From Terriglobia bacterium (GTDB taxonomy: Bacteria > Acidobacteriota > Terriglobia > Bryobacterales > Bryobacteraceae): a stretch of 36,691 bases of DNA. The stretch is taken from assembly GCA_010084195.1 (NCBI GenBank), contig RGPS01000036.1:1-36691 (forward strand), in the 5' to 3' direction. The translations under genes were made by a program, and so were the position numbers. The notes beneath the pieces are model-generated. The model was not told the DNA's origin. It did not search any database and saw nothing but the letters and a program-made list of their open reading frames with translations. How positions within the stretch are numbered: the first letter of the stretch is position 1; every line of letters begins with the position of its first letter. Below are positions 25,940 to 34,092 of this stretch, piece by piece.

Positions 25940-26323
25940 ATGCACTTCCGTCTCAATCCCAACTCCGGTGTCCCTATCTATCTCCAGCTAATGGAGCAGA
26001 TTAAGCACGGCGTAGAGACGGGTGCCTTGCGGCCGGGGGACCAACTCCCGGGCATCCGCAAACTGGCCGAAAGCCTGGTGATGAACCCCAACACCGTGGC
26101 CAAGGCTTTTCGTGAACTGGAGCATGAGGGCTACATCGAAGTCCGCCATGGTGCCGGGGCATTCATCAGCGAAAGGCTCAACACCAGCGAAGTGCATGAT
26201 CGTCTCGATCTTGCGCGCCCGCTGATGGAAAAAGCGGTGGTCCAGGCCAGGCAGCTTGGACTGACAGACGAAGAGCTTCGAAGGCTCATGGAAGCCGAAC
26301 TTCTTCAGCTCAGCGATTCCTAA
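25940..26323 (+). CDS. GntR-family transcriptional regulator, YtrA subfamily
   Basis: A 127-aa repressor-type regulator. It begins MHFRLNPNSGVPIYLQLMEQ, the characteristic YtrA opening. The winged helix-turn-helix covers about residues 12-78 (ALRPGDQLPGIRKLAESLVM, then NPNTVAKAFRELEHEGYIEV) and a short helical C-terminal dimerisation tail follows, without a ligand domain. Such regulators usually control an ABC transporter operon encoded immediately downstream, but here only a remnant of the ATPase gene follows. The start at 25940 is chosen because the promoter's -10 covers the earlier ATG at 25919. Tandem palindromes within the promoter suggest autoregulation. Confidence 0.92.
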   Translation: MHFRLNPNSGVPIYLQLMEQIKHGVETGALRPGDQLPGIRKLAESLVMNPNTVAKAFRELEHEGYIEVRHGAGAFISERLNTSEVHDRLDLARPLMEKAVVQARQLGLTDEELRRLMEAELLQLSDS

Positions 26324-26347
26324 CAGTAGTTTCAGGAGACGTCTACA

Positions 26348-26416
26348 ATGCCGAACCCGGCTATAGAAATTCAGGACCTCGTCAAACGGTACGGGTCCAA
26401 TATTGCGCTCAATGGT
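26348..26416 (+). pseudogene. 5' remnant of an ABC transporter ATPase gene
   Basis: The frame starting at ATG 26348, with AGGAG upstream, encodes MPNPAIEIQDLVKRYGSN and then IALNG, a standard opening of an ABC ATPase just before the Walker A segment. After these 23 codons the similarity stops; the frame continues as unrelated sequence to 26611 and no Walker A, Q-loop, signature or Walker B follows. The rest of the gene, and any permease, appears to have been deleted. The neighbouring YtrA regulator, 24 bp upstream, is the expected partner of the lost transporter. Confidence 0.75.
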
Positions 26417-27092
26417 CCTGCAATCATTTCCGAACCTCTTTCGCCAACTCCAGAAACGTTTCGCCGTTCTGATGACGATCTCCGTTCTTGCCGACGGCGG
26501 CGTAGGTTACGGCATCGGGCACATCCTGAAGGGTACGCCTCACGCCCAGCCCTCTTTGTGGATGATTCCGACGTTCGTGGTCATGGTTCTGCTGGCTCTG
26601 GCGCTTCATGAAGCAGGGCACGTGATTGCCGGCCTGAGCGCAGGCTTCCGCTTCCACCTCTTCGTCGCAGGGCCCCTACGCATCCAGCGCGATGGAGACC
26701 GCATCACCTTCCGCCTGAATCGGATTGCCTCCCTGTGGGGTGGTGTGGCGGCCTGCACCCCGCAGACGTTCGGGCCGGAACTCGCCGGCAAGATGCTGCA
26801 ATTCACTGCGGGTGGTCCAATGTTCTCCGCTCTGGGTGCGATTATGCTTTGGCCCGCCTTCGTTCTTCGCAATACGAGTCCGAACGCGGCAGCCTGCCTG
26901 CTCGTGCTGGGTTTTATTTCCGGAGCGCTCTGTTTCGCCACGCTGATGCCAATGCGCCTCGGAGGCTTCGTCAGTGACGGGGGTCGAATCCTGATGCTCC
27001 TCCGGGGGGAACGAGGAAAGCCGCCGCTGGATCGGGCTTGCCGGCCTGTCTCTGGCGGAACGTCCCCGAAACTGGCCCCCCCAACTGTTTGA
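26412..27092 (+). CDS. M50-like membrane metalloprotease, 3' end frameshifted
   Basis: A membrane protein (226 aa as read) with an HEAGH zinc motif in a hydrophobic segment (ALALHEAGHVIAGLSAGF, about residues 60-77) and a distal LGGFVSDGGRILMLLRG block that would supply the third metal ligand of M50/site-2-protease-like enzymes. About five membrane segments are seen. The reading frame probably breaks at the G6 run 27004-27009. Removing one G joins a continuation reading NEESRRWIGLAGLSLAERPR, then NWPPQLFDML, to a stop at 27175-27177, which looks more natural than the 30 residues now encoded. The start is uncertain (TTG 26403 or ATG 26412; no Shine-Dalgarno). It begins inside the ABC remnant in another frame. 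Confidence 0.7.
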   Translation: MVLQSFPNLFRQLQKRFAVLMTISVLADGGVGYGIGHILKGTPHAQPSLWMIPTFVVMVLLALALHEAGHVIAGLSAGFRFHLFVAGPLRIQRDGDRITFRLNRIASLWGGVAACTPQTFGPELAGKMLQFTAGGPMFSALGAIMLWPAFVLRNTSPNAAACLLVLGFISGALCFATLMPMRLGGFVSDGGRILMLLRGERGKPPLDRACRPVSGGTSPKLAPPTV

Positions 27093-27177
27093 CATGTTGG
27101 GTGACAGCGCAGATGGTTCGCCGGACGCCCTTTTAGCTCCGTCCGCCGGGTCCAATCCCACCGCCTTTAGGCGGTAA
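27004..27177 (+). pseudogene. Out-of-frame original 3' end of the M50-like gene
   Basis: In the +1 frame after the G6 run the sequence encodes NEESRRWIGLAGLSLAERPR and NWPPQLFDMLGDSAD, ending SNPTAFRR before TAA. A single extra G (six instead of five) explains the break. The last codons fall in the CCGCCTTTAGGCGG hairpin, so an inserted repeat may supply the stop codon. Confidence 0.6.
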
Positions 27178-27483
27178 GCTTTCAGCAGCGTCATTCCAAT
27201 GTCGAGCACATGGAAATACTCGATTCACAGGGCCGATACCTGCGAGGGTGGCTCGGAGAGGCCAGGCGAGGCGCTTTCGGGGTGAGTTCCCCAAAATGCA
27301 CGACGGCTCGGCTGAATGGGAGAGCCGCCGGCCGGCTTCAGCCGCAACTCCGACTTTCAGTCGGCGACATCCTGCCGGCGACATCCTGCCGGCTTTGCGC
27401 CGGTAGTCGTTATTGTTTATCTCTGTGGGGCAGGTTGGAAACCTGCGGCGGGTTGGCACCCCGCCTCTTGCCCCGAATGGTAG
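27178..27483. repeat. Gene-free stretch with an array of short hairpins
   Basis: No gene is supported here. It holds several perfect small stem-loops: GGGG-CCCC at 27279-27292, CGGC-GCCG at 27333-27344, CCGAC-GTCGG at 27350-27364, CCGGC-GCCGG at 27389-27403, CAGGTT-AACCTG at 27431-27445 and GGCGGG-CCCGCC at 27447-27465. A further one, CCGCC-GGCGG at 27161-27174, lies just upstream. A 14-bp unit, GGCGACATCCTGCC, is tandemly duplicated at 27363-27390. Several share a CTTTxxG-like or TTGGxA loop, resembling REP-like intergenic modules rather than terminators; none has a U-tract. Confidence 0.75.
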
Positions 27484-27831
27484 TTACTGCATTCGCGGGA
27501 TCTGCATCGTAACCGTGTCCAGGTTGATCATATGATCCGGCACGGCGAGGTCTCGAGACCATGGCGTGTCTGCCGCGAACTTCACCCCGATGAAGTAGCC
27601 AAACTCGCCGGACACGCAGTAGCGGACGCGGCCATCGAATCTCTGCCCCCGAAACGTCACCATGATCACCGAGCCGACCGGGATCGGCTCCTCCAGTTGG
27701 ACACAGCCCCCGGTCGCGCAGATATCTTCCAGAATCGCTTCCTCAGTCTGGTGCCTGTCCGGTCCGACCATCCAACTTACGCGAGCCAGTTCCGCGCACA
27801 AAAACCGACTTTCCATACGTCTCTGGTGCAT
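27484..27831 (-). CDS. PilZ-domain-like protein
   Basis: A 115-aa single-domain protein. The pattern QRRMESRFLCAELARV, EDICATGGCVQLEEPIPVGS and FGYFIGVKFA fits a PilZ beta-barrel, which in many proteins binds cyclic di-GMP. The N-terminal RxxxR is represented by RRMESR; the D/NxSxxG motif appears as DICATGG, with Cys in place of Ser, so nucleotide binding is uncertain. A second ATG lies 15 nt in (27816). It stands alone between the hairpin array and ribA. Confidence 0.72.
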   Translation of the reverse strand: MHQRRMESRFLCAELARVSWMVGPDRHQTEEAILEDICATGGCVQLEEPIPVGSVIMVTFRGQRFDGRVRYCVSGEFGYFIGVKFAADTPWSRDLAVPDHMINLDTVTMQIPRMQ

Positions 27832-27890
27832 GACCAGCTTATCGGCAAAACAGGGGAATTAGTTTAGGTCGACTACGTTTTCGCTACCAA

Positions 27891-28526
27891 CTACGCCAAA
27901 AGATGGCCCATCTTCTCGCGCTTGGTGTCCAGATACGCACGGCGTGACTCCACCGCCTCGGCAATGCAGGGGACTCGTTCCGCCACCCGGATACCGGCGT
28001 TTTCCATCGCCTGCACTTTTTCCGGATTATTCGACATCAGCCGCACGGAGGTAATCCCCATGTGGCGCAGAACTGCCCCCGGAAGCGAGTAACTGCGCAG
28101 ATCGCTTTCAAAGCCCAGTTGCTCATTGGCTTCCACAGTGTCGGCACCCTGGTCCTGTAGTTCATAGGCGCGCAACTTATTCATCAGGCCAATGCCCCGG
28201 CCCTCCTGGTGCTCATACAAAACAATGCCCCGTCCGGCCTCTGACACCGCCCGCAGGGCGATCTCCAACTGCGCCCGACAGTCACAACGCAGGCTGTGGA
28301 AGACGTCGCCGGTCAGGCATTGAGAGTGAATCCGAAGCAAAGGGGGTTCGTCACCCGGTATCGCCCCCATCCGCAGGACAACCGCTTCCTCCACCTCGAC
28401 GGCACCGTTCCGACGCGTTCGTCCCTCGAAACCCAGGATACGGAAATGGCCATATTCCGTAGGGAAATCGGCTTCGGCGGCCTGTACGAGTTCAAAGTCC
28501 GGGGTTGAGTCTGTTTCTGAAGCCAT
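27891..28526 (-). CDS. ribA: GTP cyclohydrolase II
   Basis: A 211-aa zinc enzyme that opens GTP to 2,5-diamino-6-ribosylamino-pyrimidinone phosphate, the first step of riboflavin synthesis. The zinc ligands are seen as SQCLTGDVFHSLRCDCRAQL (C-x10-C-x-C). The YEHQEGRGIGLMNKLRAYEL block carries catalytic residues and SNNPEKVQAM is the terminal family motif. It is stand-alone, without the RibB domain found in RibBA fusions. The start at 28526 gives normal family length and leaves a leader after the promoter at 28565-28592; a longer frame to 28562 would begin at about the transcript start. No Shine-Dalgarno is visible. Confidence 0.94.
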   Translation of the reverse strand: MASETDSTPDFELVQAAEADFPTEYGHFRILGFEGRTRRNGAVEVEEAVVLRMGAIPGDEPPLLRIHSQCLTGDVFHSLRCDCRAQLEIALRAVSEAGRGIVLYEHQEGRGIGLMNKLRAYELQDQGADTVEANEQLGFESDLRSYSLPGAVLRHMGITSVRLMSNNPEKVQAMENAGIRVAERVPCIAEAVESRRAYLDTKREKMGHLLA

Positions 28527-28564
28527 TTTTGGAGGGGAAGCGCGGAGAGGGGACCGCTTCATTC

Positions 28565-28592
28565 ATTATAGTGAGGACGCCGCTTTTCTAAA
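28565..28592 (-). promoter_or_regulatory. Promoter of ribA
   Basis: Minus strand TTTAGA (28592-28587), a 16-nt spacer, then a perfect TATAAT (28570-28565). The predicted start, near 28558, gives a leader of about 30 nt to the ATG at 28526. It lies in the 84-bp divergent gap with the LytS-type kinase gene. Confidence 0.5.
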
Positions 28593-28610
28593 GGTTCAGC
28601 CCGCCGCCAA

Positions 28611-29906
28611 ATGGAACAGTATCTGATTACGTTGTTCGTGAAGACAGGTTTGGTGGCCGCGCTCGCCAGTTTCGGAGTCCGCAGCGCTGCCGTCAAACGC
28701 ATGCTGCAACGCGAAGAACGAACGCTCGCCCAACGGGTACGCCTGACTTTGTGGTTCACCACCATGTTCCTGCCCGGTGTCACCACCCGGGTCATCACCG
28801 GCAACTACCCGGCGCTCGATATGGGCGTCGAAGGCAGTATGCTCGCAGGCCTGACGGGCGGCTATGTGTGCGGCTGGCTGACCGGCATGATCCTTTCAAT
28901 TCCAGCCATGTTGAACGGAGAAATTCTGGCCCTGCCATTCTTCTCCATCGTCGGCGTTGCCGGCGGCCTCCTCCGCGATTCCGCCTCCGACCGCGAAGAT
29001 ATCTGGAGATTCTCGCCCTTCCCCGACGTCAACATCTACCGAATCTTTCAGCCCGGTCGCGACTTCCAAAGCGCCCTGCTTCACGCTTACTTCGCCCTCG
29101 CCGTGCTGGCCGTCGAATTCCTGCGGCAGGCTCTCGGCACACCCTTCCAGCCGCCGCGGCTCTTCACTATGGGGAAGTTGGGCGACTCCGCCCCCATGCT
29201 CGCGGGCCTCTATGTCTCCACCTACTTCTGCATCACCCTGCCGTTGAAGGTATGGAGCAATACGCGTGCCGAAGCCAAAGTGGAGGAGCAGCGGCGGTTG
29301 CTGCTGCAGGCGCGCCTCGAAGCCCTGTCGAGCCAGATCAACCCTCATTTTCTGTTCAATACGTTGAACTCTGTCTCCACCCTGATCCGCCTCGATCCCG
29401 AACAGGCGCGAACCATGGTCATGCGCCTGGCCCGCATCATGCGCAAACGGCTGCAAAGCCCCGACCACTTCACCCCCCTCCGCGACGAGATGGACTTCCT
29501 CGACGATTACCTGTCGATTGAACGGGTTCGTTTCGGCGAGAAGCTTCGGGTCGTGAAGCGAATTGACCCGGCCGCAGGCGATATGGCCGTCCCCAGCATG
29601 TTGCTGCAGCCGCTGGTAGAAAACTCCATCAAACACGGCATTTCCAGCAAAGTGGAAGGAGGCACTGTCACCCTGACTGCCCGGCGCGTGGCGGATCGGC
29701 TACTGCTCGAAGTGGAGGATGATGGCGTCGGCATGTCCGAAGCCGATCTCGCCGTCGTCTTCAGCAAAGGAATAGGCGTCAGCAACGTCCGCGGCCGCCT
29801 CGAAGTCCTCTACGGACGCGACTACCGGATGAACATTGAGAGCAGGGAAGGGCGAGGCACCCGCATCGAGATTGAGGTCCCGGAGTCAGTTCCCCGCCGC
29901 ACGTAG
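28611..29906 (+). CDS. LytS-family sensor histidine kinase
   Basis: A 431-aa membrane sensor kinase of the LytS/YehU type. The N-terminal part (about 1-215) has several hydrophobic segments resembling a 5TM-5TMR_LYT sensor. A short coiled coil leads to the His_kinase domain with SSQINPHFLFNTLNSVSTLI; the phosphorylated His is His246. The ATP-binding domain shows LLQPLVENSIKHGIS (N box), EDDGVGMSE and GIGVSNVRGRLE. It normally signals to a LytTR response regulator, but none is adjacent; the next gene is convergent and overlaps it by 21 bases. The signal is unknown; LytS relatives respond to envelope or peptidoglycan state. Confidence 0.92.
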   Translation: MEQYLITLFVKTGLVAALASFGVRSAAVKRMLQREERTLAQRVRLTLWFTTMFLPGVTTRVITGNYPALDMGVEGSMLAGLTGGYVCGWLTGMILSIPAMLNGEILALPFFSIVGVAGGLLRDSASDREDIWRFSPFPDVNIYRIFQPGRDFQSALLHAYFALAVLAVEFLRQALGTPFQPPRLFTMGKLGDSAPMLAGLYVSTYFCITLPLKVWSNTRAEAKVEEQRRLLLQARLEALSSQINPHFLFNTLNSVSTLIRLDPEQARTMVMRLARIMRKRLQSPDHFTPLRDEMDFLDDYLSIERVRFGEKLRVVKRIDPAAGDMAVPSMLLQPLVENSIKHGISSKVEGGTVTLTARRVADRLLLEVEDDGVGMSEADLAVVFSKGIGVSNVRGRLEVLYGRDYRMNIESREGRGTRIEIEVPESVPRRT

Positions 29907-30644
29907 TTTTGCGTGCCGCATCTGCTCCAGTTCCCGCTTTAAGGGATCCCAGTAGGCCTTGTCCGCCTTCCGCTCGGCCTGTTCTTCATCGAACAGTGCC
30001 TGGCGGGTCGAGTCTTCGTCCCCGAGGATGGCAGCCGCAAGGGCGGGTCTGCTGTCGGCCAGAAGTGCTGCCTCTGACGGGAACCGTGCAGCCATTTCGA
30101 TCAGGTCTTCTGCGGTTCTGGCCTCTCGCAGCCAAAACGAAATTTGCCACGGGAGTGGCGACTCTCCATGCGCAAAGTAGTCAGCCTGGACCAGGCGTTC
30201 CACCATGGGCCAGTCTTTGTTGCGCTGCGTCTTCTTGGCGCAGACAAGATCCTGGACGCCGAGCATCTCGATGGTACCGTTGTTTCCCGTGACCGTGGCC
30301 CGGCGTGCCCAAAGCTCGTCAAAACTATCGACGCCCCGAAGTTTCGACATCAGGTCAATCCGTAAGTCCTCAACCCCAGGGGCTCCGCATCGAAAATGAA
30401 CTGCATGACCTCTGGCGAGCAATTCGGGGTCGAAGTCGGGAATCGCGATGGGTTTGGCGTCCAACTCCGAAAGCGCAGCCATCAGGCGATACGTATTGGC
30501 GTCATCAACGAATATCAACAGGTCCAGATCGCGGGTAAATTCAGCCGCGCCGTACAACACGCACGCCTGGCCGCCGATGAGCATACAGCGCACGCCATTC
30601 GCTTGCATCGAAGAAAGGGCTTTGAGAATCGGGTTCGGGGTCAA
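29886..30644 (-). CDS. Nucleotidyltransferase-fold protein (DUF6036/AbiEii-like)
   Basis: A 252-aa protein with the minimal nucleotidyltransferase signature CMLIGGQACVLYGAAEFTRD and then LDLLIFVDD: the GG-x-A loop, an Arg-Thr before the metal-binding Asp pair, and a later Asp in LRIDLMSKLRG. An all-helical C-terminal part ends in a charged coiled coil (EEQAERKADKAYWDPLKREL). Related proteins act as toxins or antitoxin-modifying enzymes, though many are uncharacterised. The start is TTG with a strong GGGAGG 6 nt upstream, inside the preceding small gene. The two genes overlap by 104 bases, suggesting strict coupling. Confidence 0.8.
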   Translation of the reverse strand: MTPNPILKALSSMQANGVRCMLIGGQACVLYGAAEFTRDLDLLIFVDDANTYRLMAALSELDAKPIAIPDFDPELLARGHAVHFRCGAPGVEDLRIDLMSKLRGVDSFDELWARRATVTGNNGTIEMLGVQDLVCAKKTQRNKDWPMVERLVQADYFAHGESPLPWQISFWLREARTAEDLIEMAARFPSEAALLADSRPALAAAILGDEDSTRQALFDEEQAERKADKAYWDPLKRELEQMRHAKLRAAGN

Positions 30645-30771
30645 GGGTGCCTCCCAGGGCGAGAAAAACCGGCCATAGCTTCATAGACTCCGCCCACCGC
30701 TGTTCCGGCGTCATCATGTACCATTCAGCCCACTCCCCGCCAACAACATCCTCGGCACGACGGTAGTCCAT
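30541..30771 (-). CDS. Small partner gene overlapping the nucleotidyltransferase
   Basis: A 76-residue frame, hydrophilic, with MMTPEQRWAESMKLWPVFLA, then GGTLDPEPDSQSPFFD and a basic end RRPGVRVVRRG. The LGGTLDPEPDSQSPFFD stretch resembles small proteins often encoded before nucleotidyltransferases of this type; I do not recognise a named family. Its 3' third (34 codons) overlaps the nucleotidyltransferase start in another frame and even carries that gene's Shine-Dalgarno. GGGG precedes the ATG. An internal start (30717) is possible. A toxin-antitoxin-like pair is inference from architecture only. Confidence 0.65.
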   Translation of the reverse strand: MDYRRAEDVVGGEWAEWYMMTPEQRWAESMKLWPVFLALGGTLDPEPDSQSPFFDASEWRALYAHRRPGVRVVRRG

Positions 30772-30899
30772 GTCCCCAGTGTATCCAAAATCGGACCGGT
30801 AGGTAGACGCGGCACACCCTGAGTTGGGTTTCAGCGTTCGTCAACGTCGATATGGTAAATTAGAGTTTTCCCCGGGCTGTACCACTTCTTCCTTTCCAG

Positions 30900-31349
30900 A
30901 TGGATCAAATTCTGAACGACGTAGCTGGCCTGATTGTTAACGGTCTGCCTACTTTCATCCTTGTAATAATTCTCACGGTCTGCGTGAAATACCTGTATCT
31001 GCAGCCCCTTGATAAGGTGCTGGCGGAACGGTACAAGCTGACCGAGGGCGCTCGCAAGGCGGCCGAAGAAAGTCTTCGCAACGCCGATTCCCGTGTTTCC
31101 GAATACGAAACTGCGCTCTCCCAAGCCCGCTCCGGCATCTATCAGGACCAGGCCGACTTCCTCCGCAAGGTTCACGCCGAACAAAGCGCTCAGGTTGCTG
31201 CCGCGCGTGTCGAGTCGGACGCCCGCATCTCCGCCGCGAAAGCTGCGATCGCTGCGGAAGCCAAGGCCGCCAGCATATCTCTGGATGCCCAAAGCGACCT
31301 GCTGGCCACCCGGATTGCCGACTCGATTCTGAGCGGGAGGGTTTCGTGA
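30900..31349 (+). CDS. atpF: ATP synthase F0 subunit b (first copy, b'-like)
   Basis: A 149-aa stator subunit. One transmembrane segment near the N-terminus (about 14-33, LPTFILVIILTVCVKYLYLQ) is followed by a long charged helix (about 40-140) with the LAERYKLTEGARKAAEESLR pattern of b subunits. It would form a heterodimer with the second b subunit encoded next, as in b/b' enzymes. It is the first gene of the operon visible here; no atpB or atpE lies upstream. The stop overlaps the next GTG start (GTGA). Confidence 0.85.
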   Translation: MDQILNDVAGLIVNGLPTFILVIILTVCVKYLYLQPLDKVLAERYKLTEGARKAAEESLRNADSRVSEYETALSQARSGIYQDQADFLRKVHAEQSAQVAAARVESDARISAAKAAIAAEAKAASISLDAQSDLLATRIADSILSGRVS

Positions 31350-31978
31350 AGCGCTTTTTGGGTTCGTTTTTTCTCGCCGCGTGCATAGTTGTGCTTCCTG
31401 CCTTTGCCCAGGAAAGCCACGAAGCCGTCTCTCATGAAGCCAGCCAGCATGAAAAAGCAGGCGGGGCTGAGCATGAAGGCGCTGAGCACAAGGACCTCGA
31501 AATCTGGAAATGGGCCAACTTTGCAATTCTGGCCGGTATCCTCGGTTACCTGATTTCGAAAAATGTTGCCCCCATGCTGGTGGCCCGGTCGGCTGAGATC
31601 CGTGAGGGTCTGGCGGCAGGCGAACGAGCCAAAGCGGAAGCCGATGCCAAGGCAGCAGCCGTCGATGCCCGCCTCGCTGGTCTCGAAAAGACCCTCGGTG
31701 GCATGCAGGTGGAAGCTCGCGAGGAACGCGAACGCGAAGCTGGCCGCATCCGGCAGGAAACACAAAATGAATTGGGGCGTTTACAGCGCCACGCGGAAAT
31801 GGAAATCGAGTCGGCAGGCAAACTGGCCCGGCTCGAGGTTCAACGCCACGCTGCAAAGCTGGCGATCGATCTGGCAGAGCAGAAGCTCAGGGCGCGTATG
31901 TCGCCTGAGACTGAAAAGACTCTGCTGGATCGGTTTGTTAAAGATATCGCCGCTACTGCAACCGAGGCCCGCCAGTGA
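31346..31978 (+). CDS. atpF: ATP synthase F0 subunit b (second copy) with signal-peptide-like, His-rich N-terminus
   Basis: A 210-aa b-type stator subunit. It begins with a signal-like segment (MKRFLGSFFLAACIVVLPAF, cleavage expected after AFA), then about 28 residues rich in His and Glu (ESHEAVSHEASQHEK and on; five His), then the membrane helix (about 55-72, WANFAILAGILGYLISKNV) and a long charged helix to the end. The first segment is extra compared with standard b subunits. The start is GTG, overlapping the preceding stop as GTGA with GGGAGGG upstream. It overlaps atpH in the same way. Confidence 0.88.
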   Translation: MKRFLGSFFLAACIVVLPAFAQESHEAVSHEASQHEKAGGAEHEGAEHKDLEIWKWANFAILAGILGYLISKNVAPMLVARSAEIREGLAAGERAKAEADAKAAAVDARLAGLEKTLGGMQVEAREEREREAGRIRQETQNELGRLQRHAEMEIESAGKLARLEVQRHAAKLAIDLAEQKLRARMSPETEKTLLDRFVKDIAATATEARQ

Positions 31979-32526
31979 CATCGACCTCTGTAGTCAATCG
32001 TTATGCCAATGCGCTGGCTGATGTAGTCGTGTCGCCCGGCGCGGGCATTGAAGCCCCGGTGGCTATCGAACAACTCCGGGCCTTCGGTTCCATGGTGGAA
32101 GGCTCGCACGAGCTCCGCATTGTTCTCGCGTCCCCGGCAGTTTCTTCAGCGCGCAAACGCCTCGTGATTCGCCGTCTGGCCGACACGATGAACCTCCACC
32201 GGATCATCAAAAACTTCCTCCTGGTCCTCACCGATCACCGTCGCGCCGGCGCTCTCAAAGAAGTCATCGAAGCGTTTGATATCGTCCTCGACGAGCGCCT
32301 GGGCTATCTCCGCGCGGAAGTGATTTCGGCAACGGAACTGGCCGCCTCTCAGCAAGACCAGCTTGCCGCCGAGTTGGCGCGGCTCGCTTCCAGCAAAGTA
32401 CGCATGAAATTTTCAGTGGACCCCAGCCTGATCGGTGGCGTGACGGCGAAGGTCGGTTCCAAAGTTTACGACGGTTCGGTACGTGGGCAGCTCGCCGTTC
32501 TTCGGCAGCGCCTGCAAGTCAACTAG
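31975..32526 (+). CDS. atpH: ATP synthase F1 subunit delta
   Basis: A 183-aa subunit that links the F1 alpha ring to the peripheral stalk. The family start SVVNRYANALADVV and the later KNFLLVLTDHRRAGALKEVI are clear, with the C-terminal signature PSLIGGVTAKVGSKVYDGSV. The start is GTG overlapping the stop of the second b subunit gene (GTGA). Length is usual for the family. Confidence 0.95.
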   Translation: MTSTSVVNRYANALADVVVSPGAGIEAPVAIEQLRAFGSMVEGSHELRIVLASPAVSSARKRLVIRRLADTMNLHRIIKNFLLVLTDHRRAGALKEVIEAFDIVLDERLGYLRAEVISATELAASQQDQLAAELARLASSKVRMKFSVDPSLIGGVTAKVGSKVYDGSVRGQLAVLRQRLQVN

Positions 32527-34089
<1,563 letters not shown>

Positions 34090-34092
34090 TCC

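Noticed and set aside
27178..27483. CRISPR array
   Set aside because: The repeats are short hairpins of differing sequence with no constant spacer length, and no cas gene is present.
30772..30899. Sigma-70 promoter for the ATP synthase operon
   Set aside because: TATGGT and TAAATT occur, but no -35 hexamer sits at acceptable spacing, so no promoter could be called.
30831..31856. Minus-strand open frame over the start of the ATP synthase operon
   Set aside because: It overlaps two b-subunit genes that are supported by motifs, Shine-Dalgarno sites and GTGA overlaps.
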